Of a DNA stretch of 48,755 nucleotides, positions 7,840 to 14,927 are shown piece by piece (within the stretch, counting starts at the first letter, position 1; every line of letters starts with the position of its first letter). The notes under the pieces were generated by a model. The model ran no database searches. It was given only the letters and a program-made list of their open reading frames with translations, and was not told where the DNA came from. The stretch is from Candidatus Methylomirabilota bacterium (GTDB taxonomy: Bacteria > Methylomirabilota > Methylomirabilia > Rokubacteriales > CSP1-6). The stretch lies in contig DATFVL010000295.1 in NCBI GenBank assembly GCA_035260325.1, positions 1 to 48,755 on the forward strand. The letters are read 5' to 3'. Position numbers and translations under genes: made by a program.

Positions 7840-7880
7840 CGGATCACCTCCTCTCGTCGGGATTCCAAGCGGCCCCGATC

Positions 7881-8351
7881 TCAGGGCCGCGCTGGTTGCA
7901 GGAGCTGCCGCATCTCGGACTCGAGCGTCCGCATCCGGTCCTTCACCTGCGCTGCCTTCGCGAGCTGCTCGGGGGTGAGGAGTGTCCGCACCTCGAGCGC
8001 GACCCGCGCGCTCGCCTGGAGGAGCTGCGCGCGGAGCTGCCCGATCTGCTGGAGCTGGGCCGCGAGGTCGGCCTCCTGGAGCGCCCCCGGCGCGAAGAGC
8101 TTGTCGGCGAGGTCGGCCTGCGCCTGGTGAAGCTGCTGGACGATGGCCCGCGTGGTGGCGCGGTGGGCCGCGATGACCTCACGCACCTTCGCCTGCTGGT
8201 CGGGCGTCAGCTCGGCGCTGCGGAGCATGAGCGGCAGCAGCATGCCGTCGCCGGCCGGGCGCCGCGGCATGAAGTGCGATTCCTGGGCCCGGGCGGGCGC
8301 CGCCCAGGCGAGCAGGGCCACCAGTCCGACGAGCACGATGTGTCTGTGCAT
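7881..8351 (-). CDS. Spy/CpxP-like periplasmic protein
   Basis: A 156-aa exported protein: signal peptide 1-22 (M-H-R-H-I-V-L-V then hydrophobic, A-R-A), then an all-helical mature domain. It carries two L-T-x-x-Q motifs, L-T-P-D-Q-Q near 47 and L-T-P-E-Q-L near 128, the signature of the Spy/CpxP/ZraP family of periplasmic chaperones and metal or envelope-stress sensors. The start ATG at 8351 has GGAAGGAAG upstream; the longer frame to 8594 lacks a signal and is rejected. It follows the anti-sigma gene by 22 nt, so it is a likely target or modulator of that sigma factor. Confidence 0.82.
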   Translation of the reverse strand: MHRHIVLVGLVALLAWAAPARAQESHFMPRRPAGDGMLLPLMLRSAELTPDQQAKVREVIAAHRATTRAIVQQLHQAQADLADKLFAPGALQEADLAAQLQQIGQLRAQLLQASARVALEVRTLLTPEQLAKAAQVKDRMRTLESEMRQLLQPARP

Positions 8352-8373
8352 GGCGTATGTCTTCCTTCCGGCG

Positions 8374-8898
8374 TCAGCCATCGATGTCGGGTCGTCTGAA
8401 CAGATCGAGCAGCCTGTCCACGCGCGCGTCCTCGTCGCACCCGTTGGTCGCGGCCCATTCCGGCCACTCGCAGCCGGCCTCGCCCGCCGTCGAGACGTCC
8501 GCGACGAGCACCTCCGACGGCGACGAGGGCGCCTGCCCGCTGACGGAGAACATCGTGTACGACACGTCGCGCAGGTAGGCTGGCGTCTCGTCACGCTGTG
8601 ACGGCTCGGGCGGCGGCGCGACCGGGGGCCGCCCGGCCAGGGAGCTCCAGAGCGCGACGACCGCGACGACCGCCGTCGCGGCGGTGGCGATCGGGACGAG
8701 CGACCGGCGGAGCATGGGCACGCGCGCCCGCGGCTCGTCGGTCTCGCGCAGGACGTAGCTGATCGTGTCGAGCTCGGCGACGAGCCGGCGGTAGCGCTCC
8801 GCGCAGACGGCGCACATCTCGAGGTGCGCCCGCTGAGCCTCGCGTCCGCCGCCCGCGTGGATGCGCTCGAGCGCCGTGTCGGACAGGCAGCGGCTCAC
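8374..8898 (-). CDS. Anti-sigma factor with HxxxCxxC zinc finger and one TM helix
   Basis: A 174-aa membrane protein. The cytoplasmic N-terminus has H25-L-E-M-C29-A-V-C32, the zinc-binding anti-sigma motif. A single TM helix spans about 68-90, then comes a Pro-rich linker and a periplasmic tail. It should hold the adjacent ECF sigma inactive until an envelope signal. The start is GTG at 8898, overlapping the sigma stop as GTGA, so the two are translationally coupled. The downstream Spy-like gene suggests that misfolded periplasmic protein or metal is the signal; this is inference. Confidence 0.85.
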   Translation of the reverse strand: MSRCLSDTALERIHAGGGREAQRAHLEMCAVCAERYRRLVAELDTISYVLRETDEPRARVPMLRRSLVPIATAATAVVAVVALWSSLAGRPPVAPPPEPSQRDETPAYLRDVSYTMFSVSGQAPSSPSEVLVADVSTAGEAGCEWPEWAATNGCDEDARVDRLLDLFRRPDIDG

Positions 8899-9452
8899 GA
8901 CCCGCTCCCCACCGCCGCGGCGCGAAGCCGCCGGATCGCGCGGAAGAGGTGGCTCTTCACGCTTCCGGTCCTGAGCCCGAGGGCCTCGGCCACCGCCTGG
9001 GTGGACCACCCCTCGAGCTGGCGGAGGACGAACACCTCGCGCTGGCGGTCGGGCAGCCGGCGGAACGCGGCCCAGACGCGCCGCCATGTCTCCTCGCCGA
9101 TGGCGCGCTCCTCGGGCGACGCCTCGCGCGCGAGCAGCGTCGCCTCGTCGAGGCGCTCGCCGTAGCGGCGGAAGCGCATCCACCAGCCGGCCCGCCGCCG
9201 GTCGTGGCACGCGTTGACGGCCACGCGGGTGAGCCAGGCGCTCCAGTCCGAGGGAGGCTCGGGGCTCGCGTAGGCCTGGTGGAGCTTGAGAAACACCTCT
9301 TGCACGACCTCCTGGCTCTCCTGGGGGTCGGCCAGGAGGAGCCGGCACAGTCGTCCCAGACGGCGCCGGTGCGCCTCGAAGAGCTCCTCGTAGGTCGGTG
9401 GACGCTCCGCGTCGGCGCGACCGTCGCCTGTCAACCCATCCCCTGCGCTCAT
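8895..9452 (-). CDS. ECF sigma factor (sigma-70 family)
   Basis: A 185-aa ECF sigma with region 2 (Y-E-E-L-F-E-A-H-R-R-R-L-G-R-L-C to W-L-T-R-V-A-V-N-A-C-H-D-R-R-R) and region 4 (L-P-D-R-Q-R-E-V-F-V-L-R-Q-L-E-G-W-S-T-Q-A-V-A-E-A-L-G-L, then V-K-S-H-L-F-R-A-I-R-R-L). It directs RNA polymerase to stress promoters and is coupled to its anti-sigma by a 4-nt overlap. Upstream on the same strand are TGTCAACC (9480-9487) and CGTCT (9460-9464) with 15 nt between, a possible self-recognised promoter. No strong Shine-Dalgarno is seen at the ATG. Confidence 0.92.
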   Translation of the reverse strand: MSAGDGLTGDGRADAERPPTYEELFEAHRRRLGRLCRLLLADPQESQEVVQEVFLKLHQAYASPEPPSDWSAWLTRVAVNACHDRRRAGWWMRFRRYGERLDEATLLAREASPEERAIGEETWRRVWAAFRRLPDRQREVFVLRQLEGWSTQAVAEALGLRTGSVKSHLFRAIRRLRAAAVGSGS

Positions 9453-9459
9453 CTCGAAC

Positions 9460-9487
9460 AGACGAACGACGGGGACGTCGGTTGACA
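9460..9487 (-). promoter_or_regulatory. Candidate autoregulatory ECF promoter (TGTCAACC-N15-CGTCT)
   Basis: On the minus strand TGTCAACC is followed after 15 nt by CGTCT, 7 nt before the sigma ATG. The TGTCA/CGTC pairing resembles that of some ECF groups. A second TGTCAACC lies on the plus strand at 9429-9436, so the 8-mer forms an inverted pair around the start codon. Assignment is tentative. Confidence 0.33.
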
Positions 9488-9532
9488 GGGAACGGCGGCG
9501 GACGCCCTGGGGCGGGTCGCCCGGAGCCGTGC

Positions 9533-9661
9533 TCAGGGGGCGGGCGCGGCTGGAGACGGCGGCAGGGGCGCGGCGATCGGGGAAACCCTGGACTCGATCA
9601 CCTCGAGGCCAGCGAGCACGACGAATAGCAGCGCGACGACGACCAGCACGAGCGTTCGCAT
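9533..9661 (-). CDS. 42-aa single-span membrane or exported microprotein
   Basis: An ORF of 42 codons starts at an ATG (9659-9661) with AGGAGGA about 9 nt upstream, one of the better ribosome sites in the region. Residues 3-18 are almost all Leu/Val/Ala (L-V-L-V-V-V-A-L-L-F-V-V-L-A), then E-V-I-E-S and a Pro/Ala-rich end, P-L-P-P-S-P-A-A-P-A-P. It would be an inner-membrane microprotein with a short Pro-rich periplasmic tail. It ends 81 nt before the ECF sigma on the same strand. No homologue is recognised. Confidence 0.5.
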   Translation of the reverse strand: MRTLVLVVVALLFVVLAGLEVIESRVSPIAAPLPPSPAAPAP

Positions 9662-9710
9662 CGGGTCCGTCCTCCTCGGGTCGAGCGGGGTGCGCCCTCG
9701 TTGGGACGCC

Positions 9711-9726
9711 CCCCGCCGGCGCGGGG
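9711..9726 (-). terminator. GC hairpin after the aminotransferase gene
   Basis: CCCCGC (9711-9716) pairs with GCGGGG (9721-9726) around a 4-nt loop, starting about 22 nt after the aminotransferase stop codon. There is no U-tract, so intrinsic termination is only possible, not shown. Confidence 0.3.
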
Positions 9727-9748
9727 ATTCAGCGACCGCGCGGAACGC

Positions 9749-10666
9749 TCAGACCGTCACGGGCCGGTAGACCGGCGTGCGCCACTCCGGCCAGCGCTTG
9801 TCCACGCCGCGCACGACGCTCATGTAGGCCGTGAGGAGCCGCCGCGTGGTCGCGCCGACGCCGCTGTCGGCGAGCGGGAAGCGGTCGATCGAGACGATCG
9901 GCGTGATCTCGTAGCCGCTGCCGCAGAAGAACGCCTCGTCGGCGACGTACAGCTCGGTGCGGTCGATCTCGCGCTCGACGACCTCGACGCCGAGGTCGGG
10001 GCAGATCTCCTCGATCAGCGTCGTGCGCGTGATGGACTCGAGGATGTCGCTCGACACCGGCGGCGTCACGAGCTTGCCCTTGCGGAGCATGAAGAACGTC
10101 GCGCCGGTGCCCTCCGCGACGTGCCCCTGCTGGCTCAGGAAGATGGGCGCGTCGTAGCCGTCGGCCTTCGCCTGCAGCAGGGCGAGGCGGCCGTTCTGGT
10201 AGTTCGCGCCGCACTTGAGCCGGATCGGGATCGCGTTGTCCGACGTGCGGTGCCAGGAGCTCACGCAGCAGCGCAGGCCCCCGTCCGAGATGCGGCCGCG
10301 GCGCCGCGGGTTGATGTAGATCCCGGTCGGAGTGGTGGCGTCCATCCCGGGGCCCGTCACGTAGGCGACCAGGTGCATGTGGATGTCCTCGCGGATCTCG
10401 TTCCCCTTGAGGACGTCGCGCACGGCGTCGTAGAGGTCCACGTCGCTGTACGGGACCGTGAAGCGCATCATCTTCATGGACTCGCGGAACCGGACGAAGT
10501 GCTCCTGGAGGCGGAAGCAGTGGATCTCACCGTCGTCTTCGTTCCAGTAGGCTCGGAGGCCCTCGAACACGTTGGTCCCGTAGAAGACCGCGGCGCTGTT
10601 CACCGGGAGCACCGCCTGGTCCTGGGCCACGAGCTTGCCGTTCATCCAGATCCTGAGCTCTCGCAT
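9749..10666 (-). CDS. ilvE: Branched-chain amino acid aminotransferase (PLP fold type IV)
   Basis: A 305-aa class IV aminotransferase. N-terminal W-M-N-G-K-L-V and F-Y-G-T-N-V-F-E-G-L-R-A-Y are family markers. The PLP Lys is K151 in L-K-C-G-A-N-Y-Q-N. The phosphate and substrate segment Q-G-H-V-A-E-G-T-G-A-T-F-F-M follows, with I-T-R-T-T-L-I and E-A-F-F-C-G-S-G-Y-E-I-T-P-I downstream. It would transfer amino groups between Leu/Ile/Val and 2-oxoglutarate in the cytoplasm. Length is normal. The ATG at 10666 has GAGGAG upstream, and a TTGACT-N18-TAGGGT promoter lies at 10690-10719. A D-amino acid or other class IV activity cannot be excluded. Confidence 0.93.
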   Translation of the reverse strand: MRELRIWMNGKLVAQDQAVLPVNSAAVFYGTNVFEGLRAYWNEDDGEIHCFRLQEHFVRFRESMKMMRFTVPYSDVDLYDAVRDVLKGNEIREDIHMHLVAYVTGPGMDATTPTGIYINPRRRGRISDGGLRCCVSSWHRTSDNAIPIRLKCGANYQNGRLALLQAKADGYDAPIFLSQQGHVAEGTGATFFMLRKGKLVTPPVSSDILESITRTTLIEEICPDLGVEVVEREIDRTELYVADEAFFCGSGYEITPIVSIDRFPLADSGVGATTRRLLTAYMSVVRGVDKRWPEWRTPVYRPVTV

Positions 10667-10689
10667 GGGGTCACGCTCCTCGTTACGCG

Positions 10690-10719
10690 ACCCTAGCCCG
10701 GCTGACGCGCCCCAGTCAA
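10690..10719 (-). promoter_or_regulatory. Sigma70-type promoter of the aminotransferase gene
   Basis: On the minus strand TTGACT (10714-10719), 18 nt, then TAGGGT (10690-10695). The -10 box ends 23 nt before the ATG at 10666, leaving room for the GAGGAG ribosome site. Confidence 0.55.
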
Positions 10720-10754
10720 GCGTGGGGTGCCCTGGAGACGTCTCGCCTGCGTGC

Positions 10755-10760
10755 TATCTT
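10755..10760 (+). promoter_or_regulatory. -10 box adjacent to a GTG start (candidate leaderless)
   Basis: TATCTT lies 6 nt before GTG 10767. No Shine-Dalgarno is present, so the mRNA would begin at or next to the start codon. Confidence 0.4.
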
Positions 10761-10766
10761 CGAGGC

Positions 10767-11414
10767 GTGGGCGCCAGGCACCGCGCGGCTCGGCTGCTCG
10801 TTTTCGGCGCGGTCTGTCTCGTCCTCCTCTGGGGCGCGGGCCGCGGGCTCGCCTCGTCCGTGTGGGACGACGCGACCGAGCGGGACGCAGCGGGCACACC
10901 GGTGCGCCGGTTCATCCCGGTCGAGCTCTGGACCGGGGCGGAATGGGACGGCGAGCGCGTGCTCGCGCTCACGCCGGTGCGCCTGTCGCACAAGCCCTCG
11001 ATCCCCGCCGATCATCCCGTCATCACCATCGAGGGGCCGGAGCCGTGGGCGGAGGATCCAAGCGTCATGGTGCTGAAACGCGCGCGCCGCAGCGGCCGCT
11101 CCGGCGAGATCGTACAGCTGTTCCGGATCAACGCCCAGGGCGACGGTATCGGGCGCGTCACCGACGTGCGCCAGAGCCGCCGGCGGGAGTCGGCGGAGGC
11201 CTCCAAGTTCCCGCTCGGCTGGTGGCGGGCGGGAGAGACGCGCGCCTACGACGACCGTCAGCTGACGCGGATCATCATCGAGGAGCTGGACTACGTGTTC
11301 CTGAGCGTGCCCCACGCCCTGCGGTTCCGCTGGCAGACGAATCTCAAATCGGACGGGGACAACTCCTACGTGTTCGCGCCGGGACGCGGCTTGGTGGCGG
11401 TGTTCCATCATTGA
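10767..11414 (+). CDS. Exported protein of unknown function
   Basis: A 215-aa protein with an N-terminal signal peptide or anchor (R-H-R-A-A-R then L-L-V-F-G-A-V-C-L-V-L-L-W-G-A-G, about 8-26). The mature part has S-V-W-D-D-A-T-E-R-D-A-A-G-T-P-V and a long mixed alpha/beta domain with two short basic patches (K-R-A-R-R-S-G-R and Q-S-R-R-R-E), ending Y-V-F-A-P-G-R-G-L-V-A-V-F-H-H. I recognise no family. The GTG at 10767 is chosen because of the TATCTT box 6 nt upstream; an upstream ATG in frame at 10635 lies inside the divergent aminotransferase gene and is unlikely. Confidence 0.7.
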   Translation: MGARHRAARLLVFGAVCLVLLWGAGRGLASSVWDDATERDAAGTPVRRFIPVELWTGAEWDGERVLALTPVRLSHKPSIPADHPVITIEGPEPWAEDPSVMVLKRARRSGRSGEIVQLFRINAQGDGIGRVTDVRQSRRRESAEASKFPLGWWRAGETRAYDDRQLTRIIIEELDYVFLSVPHALRFRWQTNLKSDGDNSYVFAPGRGLVAVFHH

Positions 11415-11434
11415 CGGCGCAGCCGTCGCCGTCC

Positions 11435-11463
11435 TTGACCGTCCCCGGATGTTCCCCTAAGCT
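11435..11463 (+). promoter_or_regulatory. Sigma70-type promoter of the SDR/hydrolase/LLM operon
   Basis: TTGACC (11435-11440), exactly 17 nt, then TAAGCT (11458-11463). Transcription would start near 11470 and give a leader of about 100 nt before the SDR ATG at 11569. Confidence 0.6.
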
Positions 11464-11491
11464 CGGCACACCCTTCGGGAGGAGCGTTCCC

Positions 11492-11524
11492 ATGCTGACC
11501 GGTCGTGATCTGCGGAAGCGGTGA
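11492..11524 (+). other. 10-codon leader ORF with strong ribosome site
   Basis: Behind the promoter at 11435-11463, GGGAGGAGCG is followed by ATG at 11492 and ten codons (M-L-T-G-R-D-L-R-K-R) ending in TGA. It has a better Shine-Dalgarno than the SDR gene 45 nt downstream. It could be a leader peptide, a translational starter, or the stump of a lost gene. Confidence 0.35.
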
Positions 11525-11568
11525 GCTGACCGCGGAGGACGTGAGGTACACGTGAGCGGAAGCGTCGC

Positions 11569-12396
11569 ATGAAGCTCGAGGACCGGATCGCGCTGGTGAC
11601 GGGCGGCGGGTCGGGAATCGGGCGGGCGATCGCGCTCCTCTTCGCCGAGGAGGGCGCGCGCGTCGTCGTCAACGACCTGCGCCTCGAGACCGCCGAGAAG
11701 ACGGTGAAGGAAATGCGCGACCCCGGGCGCGGACGGGCGATCCAGGCCGACGTCGCCGACAGCGGCCAGGTGAGAGCGATGTTCGCGGTGATCGAGCGGG
11801 ACTTCGGCGCCCTCGACGTCCTCGTGAACAACGCCGGGATCGCGCTGGGCCCCGGCGACGACCGCGCCGGGCTCATGAAGAAGGCCGAGACGCGGATCAT
11901 GGAGATGATGAGCGGCCAGGGCGTCCAGACCCACCTCGACGTCACCGAGAACATGAGCGACGAGGCGTGGCGGCGGATGCTCGCGGTCCACGTCGATGGA
12001 ACCTTCTTCTGCACCCGCGAGGCGCTCCGCCTCATGAGCGGCCGGAACCGGGGCGCGATCGTCAACATCTCGAGCGTCGCGGCGCTGATGGGACTCCCGG
12101 CGGCGCCCCACTACAGCGCGGCGAAGGGCGCGATCCTCTCCTTCACGCGCGCCGTGGCCAGGGAAGTCGCCTCCCGCGGGATCCGCGTCAACGCGATCTG
12201 CCCGGGCTATATCGACACGCCGATGACCCAGGGTGTGCCGCCGCTCATCCGGGCGGCGACGCTCAGCCACACGCCTCTCGGCCGCCTCGGCGAGCCGCAG
12301 GAGATCGCCGCGACCGCGCTCTTCCTCGCCTCCGACGACAGCGCGTTCTTCACGGGCCAGTGGCTGTCGCCGAACGGCGGCTTCTTCATCGGCTGA
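11569..12396 (+). CDS. SDR family NAD(P)-dependent oxidoreductase
   Basis: A 275-aa classical SDR: T-G-G-G-S-G-I-G (11-18) for NAD(P), acidic N-D-L-R after beta-2 (suggesting NAD), N-N-A-G (87-90), Ser168/169, and Y182-S-A-A-K186, with P-G-Y-I-D-T-P-M after it. Between N-N-A-G and the catalytic Ser there is an insertion (about 91-127, with M-K-K-A-E-T-R-I-M-E-M-M) longer than in most SDRs, near the substrate pocket. First gene of a three-gene operon: its TGA overlaps the hydrolase ATG. Together with a hydrolase and a flavin monooxygenase it suggests degradation of a small alicyclic or acyl compound; the substrate is unknown. Confidence 0.9.
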   Translation: MKLEDRIALVTGGGSGIGRAIALLFAEEGARVVVNDLRLETAEKTVKEMRDPGRGRAIQADVADSGQVRAMFAVIERDFGALDVLVNNAGIALGPGDDRAGLMKKAETRIMEMMSGQGVQTHLDVTENMSDEAWRRMLAVHVDGTFFCTREALRLMSGRNRGAIVNISSVAALMGLPAAPHYSAAKGAILSFTRAVAREVASRGIRVNAICPGYIDTPMTQGVPPLIRAATLSHTPLGRLGEPQEIAATALFLASDDSAFFTGQWLSPNGGFFIG

Positions 12397-13181
12397 TGCC
12401 CGAGCGCCGCGAGCTCTCGGTCCGCGGAACGCCGGTCCAGATGCTCGAGGACGGCGCGGGGCCGCCGCTCCTCTTCCTCCACGGCGCGGGCGGCGCCGGG
12501 CGCTGGCTTCCATTCCAGGAGCGCCTCGCGAAGGAGTTCACCGTGCGGATGCCGAGCCATCCCGGCCACGGCGGCTCGCCCGCGGCCGACTGGATCGAGC
12601 ACATCTCGGACTTGGCCTTCCACTACCTGGATCTGCTCGACGCGCTCGGGCTCGAGCGCGTCCACCTGGTGGGCGCGTCGTTCGGTGGCTGGATCGCGGC
12701 CGAGCTGGCAACGATGGCGTCGCACCGGCTCCGCTCGCTGGTCCTCATCGACCCGGTCGGCATCAAAGTGGACGGCTGGATCTACCCGTTCCTCTTCGGG
12801 ATGGACATCCCCGAGGTGGTGGCGACCGTGTTCCACAACCCGATGGCGGCCCTCGCGCTGGCCCCGCCCGACGAGTCCGTCGAGACGCTCGCGCTCCAGT
12901 ACCGCCAGGGGGCGGCGCTCGCGCGCGTCGCCTGGAACCCCTACCTCTACGACCCGCTCCTGCGCCGCCGGCTCGCGCGCATCGCCGCGCCGACCCTCCT
13001 CTGCTGGGGCGCCCACGACCGGCTCGCCCCGCTCTCCCCGTGCGGAGAGACGTGGCAGCGCGCGATCCCCGGGGCGCGCCTCAGCGTGCTCGCCGACTCG
13101 GGTCACGTGCCTCACCTCGAGGAGCCGGGCGCGGTCGCGTCGGCGGTGATCGAGTTTTGCCGGGAGCAGGGCGCCGCATGA
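12396..13181 (+). CDS. Alpha/beta-fold hydrolase
   Basis: A 261-aa alpha/beta hydrolase. Oxyanion H29-G30, nucleophile Ser95 in G-A-S-F-G-G, acid Asp208 in G-A-H-D-R, and base His237 in S-G-H-V-P-H-L-E are all present. The family covers esterases, lactonases and C-C bond (MhpC/BphD-type) hydrolases. The ATG overlaps the SDR stop (TGATG) and the TGA overlaps the LLM start (ATGA), so the three proteins are made together. A ring-cleavage or lactone-hydrolysis step next to the LLM monooxygenase is reasonable inference. Confidence 0.9.
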   Translation: MPERRELSVRGTPVQMLEDGAGPPLLFLHGAGGAGRWLPFQERLAKEFTVRMPSHPGHGGSPAADWIEHISDLAFHYLDLLDALGLERVHLVGASFGGWIAAELATMASHRLRSLVLIDPVGIKVDGWIYPFLFGMDIPEVVATVFHNPMAALALAPPDESVETLALQYRQGAALARVAWNPYLYDPLLRRRLARIAAPTLLCWGAHDRLAPLSPCGETWQRAIPGARLSVLADSGHVPHLEEPGAVASAVIEFCREQGAA

Positions 13182-14323
13182 AGTTCTACTACTTCCACCT
13201 GATGCCGTACGTGATGGACCACGACGAGCCCTCGTCGTGGGTGACGCTCTCGAACCGCGTCTACGACCCGAAGGTCGGCCACACGCTCTACAACCAGTAC
13301 CTCGACCAGCTGGAATACGCCGAGAAGCTCGGCTGGGACGGGCTCTGCGTCAACGAGCACCACCAGAACTGCTACGGCACGATGCCGAGCCCGAACGTCA
13401 TGGCGGCGATGCTCGCGCGCCGCACCTCGCGTGCCAAGCTCGCGATCCTCGGCAACGGGCTACCGCTCCGCGAGAACCCGCTACGCATCGCCGAGGAGAT
13501 CGCCATGCTCGACGTCGTCTCGGGCGGACGCGTCATCTCGGGCTTCGTGCGCGGCATCAGCGCCGAGTACTTCTCAACCGGTATCAACCCGACCCAGTCG
13601 CGCGAGCGGTTCTACGAGGCGGCCGAGCTCATCTTGAGGGCCTGGACCGAGGAGGGGCCGTTCCCCTTCGACGGCAAGTATTACCGCTACCACTACGTGA
13701 ACCCGTGGCCACGCCCGCTCCAGAAGCCTCACCCGCCCGTCTGGTGCCCGTCGCAGGGCTCGAGCGAGACCGTCGAGTGGGCGGCGAAGCGCCGCTTCCC
13801 CTACCTGATGGTCTTCACGCCGATCAAGCGGATCGCCCAGATCTACGGCGAGTACCGCGAGGCGTGCGAGCGGAACGGCTACAAGGCGAGCCGCTACCAG
13901 TTGACGGTCAACGTCCCGATCTGCGTCGCCACGAGCGACGCGAAGGCGCGCGAGCTGGCGCAGAAGCACACCATGTGGGTCTTCAACACGGGCCTCCGCA
14001 TGCGTCCGCCCTTCTGGCGCCCGCCCGGCTACATGACGGAGGCCTCGCTGCGGCGCCTCCTCGCGAACCCGCCGAAGCTCCCGAGCGAGCTCACGTTCGA
14101 GGAGGCCGACCGCGAGGGGTACATCGTCTACGGGAGCCCCGCGACCGTCCGCGACAAGCTCCGCGTCTTCGGGGACGAGCTCCAGGCCGGCATCGTCTGC
14201 TCCGGGATGAACGGCGGGAGCCACGAGGCGACGCTCGAGATGATGGAGCTCTTCGCGCGCGAGGTCATGCCGCACTTCCGCGAGGACGCCCACGTGGACG
14301 AGACGGCCGGCGTCGGGCGCTAG
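13178..14323 (+). CDS. LLM-class flavin-dependent oxidoreductase (luciferase-like)
   Basis: A 381-aa bacterial-luciferase-like TIM-barrel enzyme. It starts M-K-F-Y-Y-F-H-L-M-P-Y and has G-L-C-V-N-E-H-H-Q-N after strand 2, I-L-G-N-G-L-P-L-R-E-N-P-L-R-I-A-E-E and D-V-V-S-G-G-R, the standard LLM flavin/F420-binding signatures. Such enzymes use FMNH2 (or F420) and O2 for oxygenation of hydrophobic substrates. It is the third gene of the SDR/hydrolase/LLM operon, overlapping the hydrolase by 4 nt. The stop codon lies inside a 14-bp palindrome. Confidence 0.93.
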   Translation: MKFYYFHLMPYVMDHDEPSSWVTLSNRVYDPKVGHTLYNQYLDQLEYAEKLGWDGLCVNEHHQNCYGTMPSPNVMAAMLARRTSRAKLAILGNGLPLRENPLRIAEEIAMLDVVSGGRVISGFVRGISAEYFSTGINPTQSRERFYEAAELILRAWTEEGPFPFDGKYYRYHYVNPWPRPLQKPHPPVWCPSQGSSETVEWAAKRRFPYLMVFTPIKRIAQIYGEYREACERNGYKASRYQLTVNVPICVATSDAKARELAQKHTMWVFNTGLRMRPPFWRPPGYMTEASLRRLLANPPKLPSELTFEEADREGYIVYGSPATVRDKLRVFGDELQAGIVCSGMNGGSHEATLEMMELFAREVMPHFREDAHVDETAGVGR

Positions 14324-14328
14324 CGCCC
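14315..14328. terminator. Palindrome across convergent gene ends
   Basis: GGGCGCTAGCGCCC is a perfect 14-bp palindrome. It contains the LLM stop codon (14321-14323) and ends 9 nt before the last base of the convergent membrane-protein gene. It could form a hairpin in either transcript. There is no U-tract. Confidence 0.3.
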
Positions 14329-14336
14329 GGCGACCG

Positions 14337-14786
14337 TCAGCGAGCGGCGCAGCGCCAGACGGCCGAGGCCTTCGCGTACCCGACGCGCGGCAGCACCTCG
14401 TGCGTCGCGAGGGCGAATCCCCAGAGGACGATGCCGAGCGCGACGACGTGGGCGACCGCGAGCCGGCCCTTCCACGAGAACAGGGTGCCCCACACGCCCG
14501 TCACGACGACGAGCGCGACCGCGGTCAGATAGAAGGACAGCCACCACCCGCAGGCGCGCCCGTACGGCCACTGGGTCAGCGCGATCCCGACGAGCACACC
14601 GAGGGCCACGCGGCCCCAGATGGCGGACTGGGTCGGCGGCGCTGCCGGTGCTGAGCTGTGGGCCGCGAGGGGCTTCGGCGCCGACGCGACCGCCGGGCTC
14701 GAGGGTCGGAGCTTCCTGATGAGCTGGTCGACTACGGCAGCGTCCTTGTCTGGGGTCCGGTCGCGTTCCAAGCTCGGGTTGGCCAA
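14337..14786 (-). CDS. Membrane protein of unknown function
   Basis: A 149-aa protein. Residues 1-55 are hydrophilic and Pro/Ala-rich (P-S-L-E-R-D-R-T-P-D-K-D-A-A-V-V-D-Q-L-I-R-K-L). Three membrane helices follow: about 58-74 (W-G-R-V-A-L-G-V-L-V-G-I-A-L-T), 83-104 and 111-127. The start is TTG at 14786 with GGAGGTG 5-7 nt upstream. It is convergent with the LLM gene. No family is recognised. Confidence 0.65.
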   Translation of the reverse strand: MANPSLERDRTPDKDAAVVDQLIRKLRPSSPAVASAPKPLAAHSSAPAAPPTQSAIWGRVALGVLVGIALTQWPYGRACGWWLSFYLTAVALVVVTGVWGTLFSWKGRLAVAHVVALGIVLWGFALATHEVLPRVGYAKASAVWRCAAR

Positions 14787-14927
14787 GCGCGCACCTCCGG
14801 TCGTGCCCGGTGCACGAGCAAGGCCGTTGCCACCCGCGGGACGCCTGCGATATCAGCGATTTCTCGGGAGGGAAGTCTGCCAGCGTGGCACTATCCGGCC
14901 GGCGCCGGGCGGTAGCGCCCACGCGAG

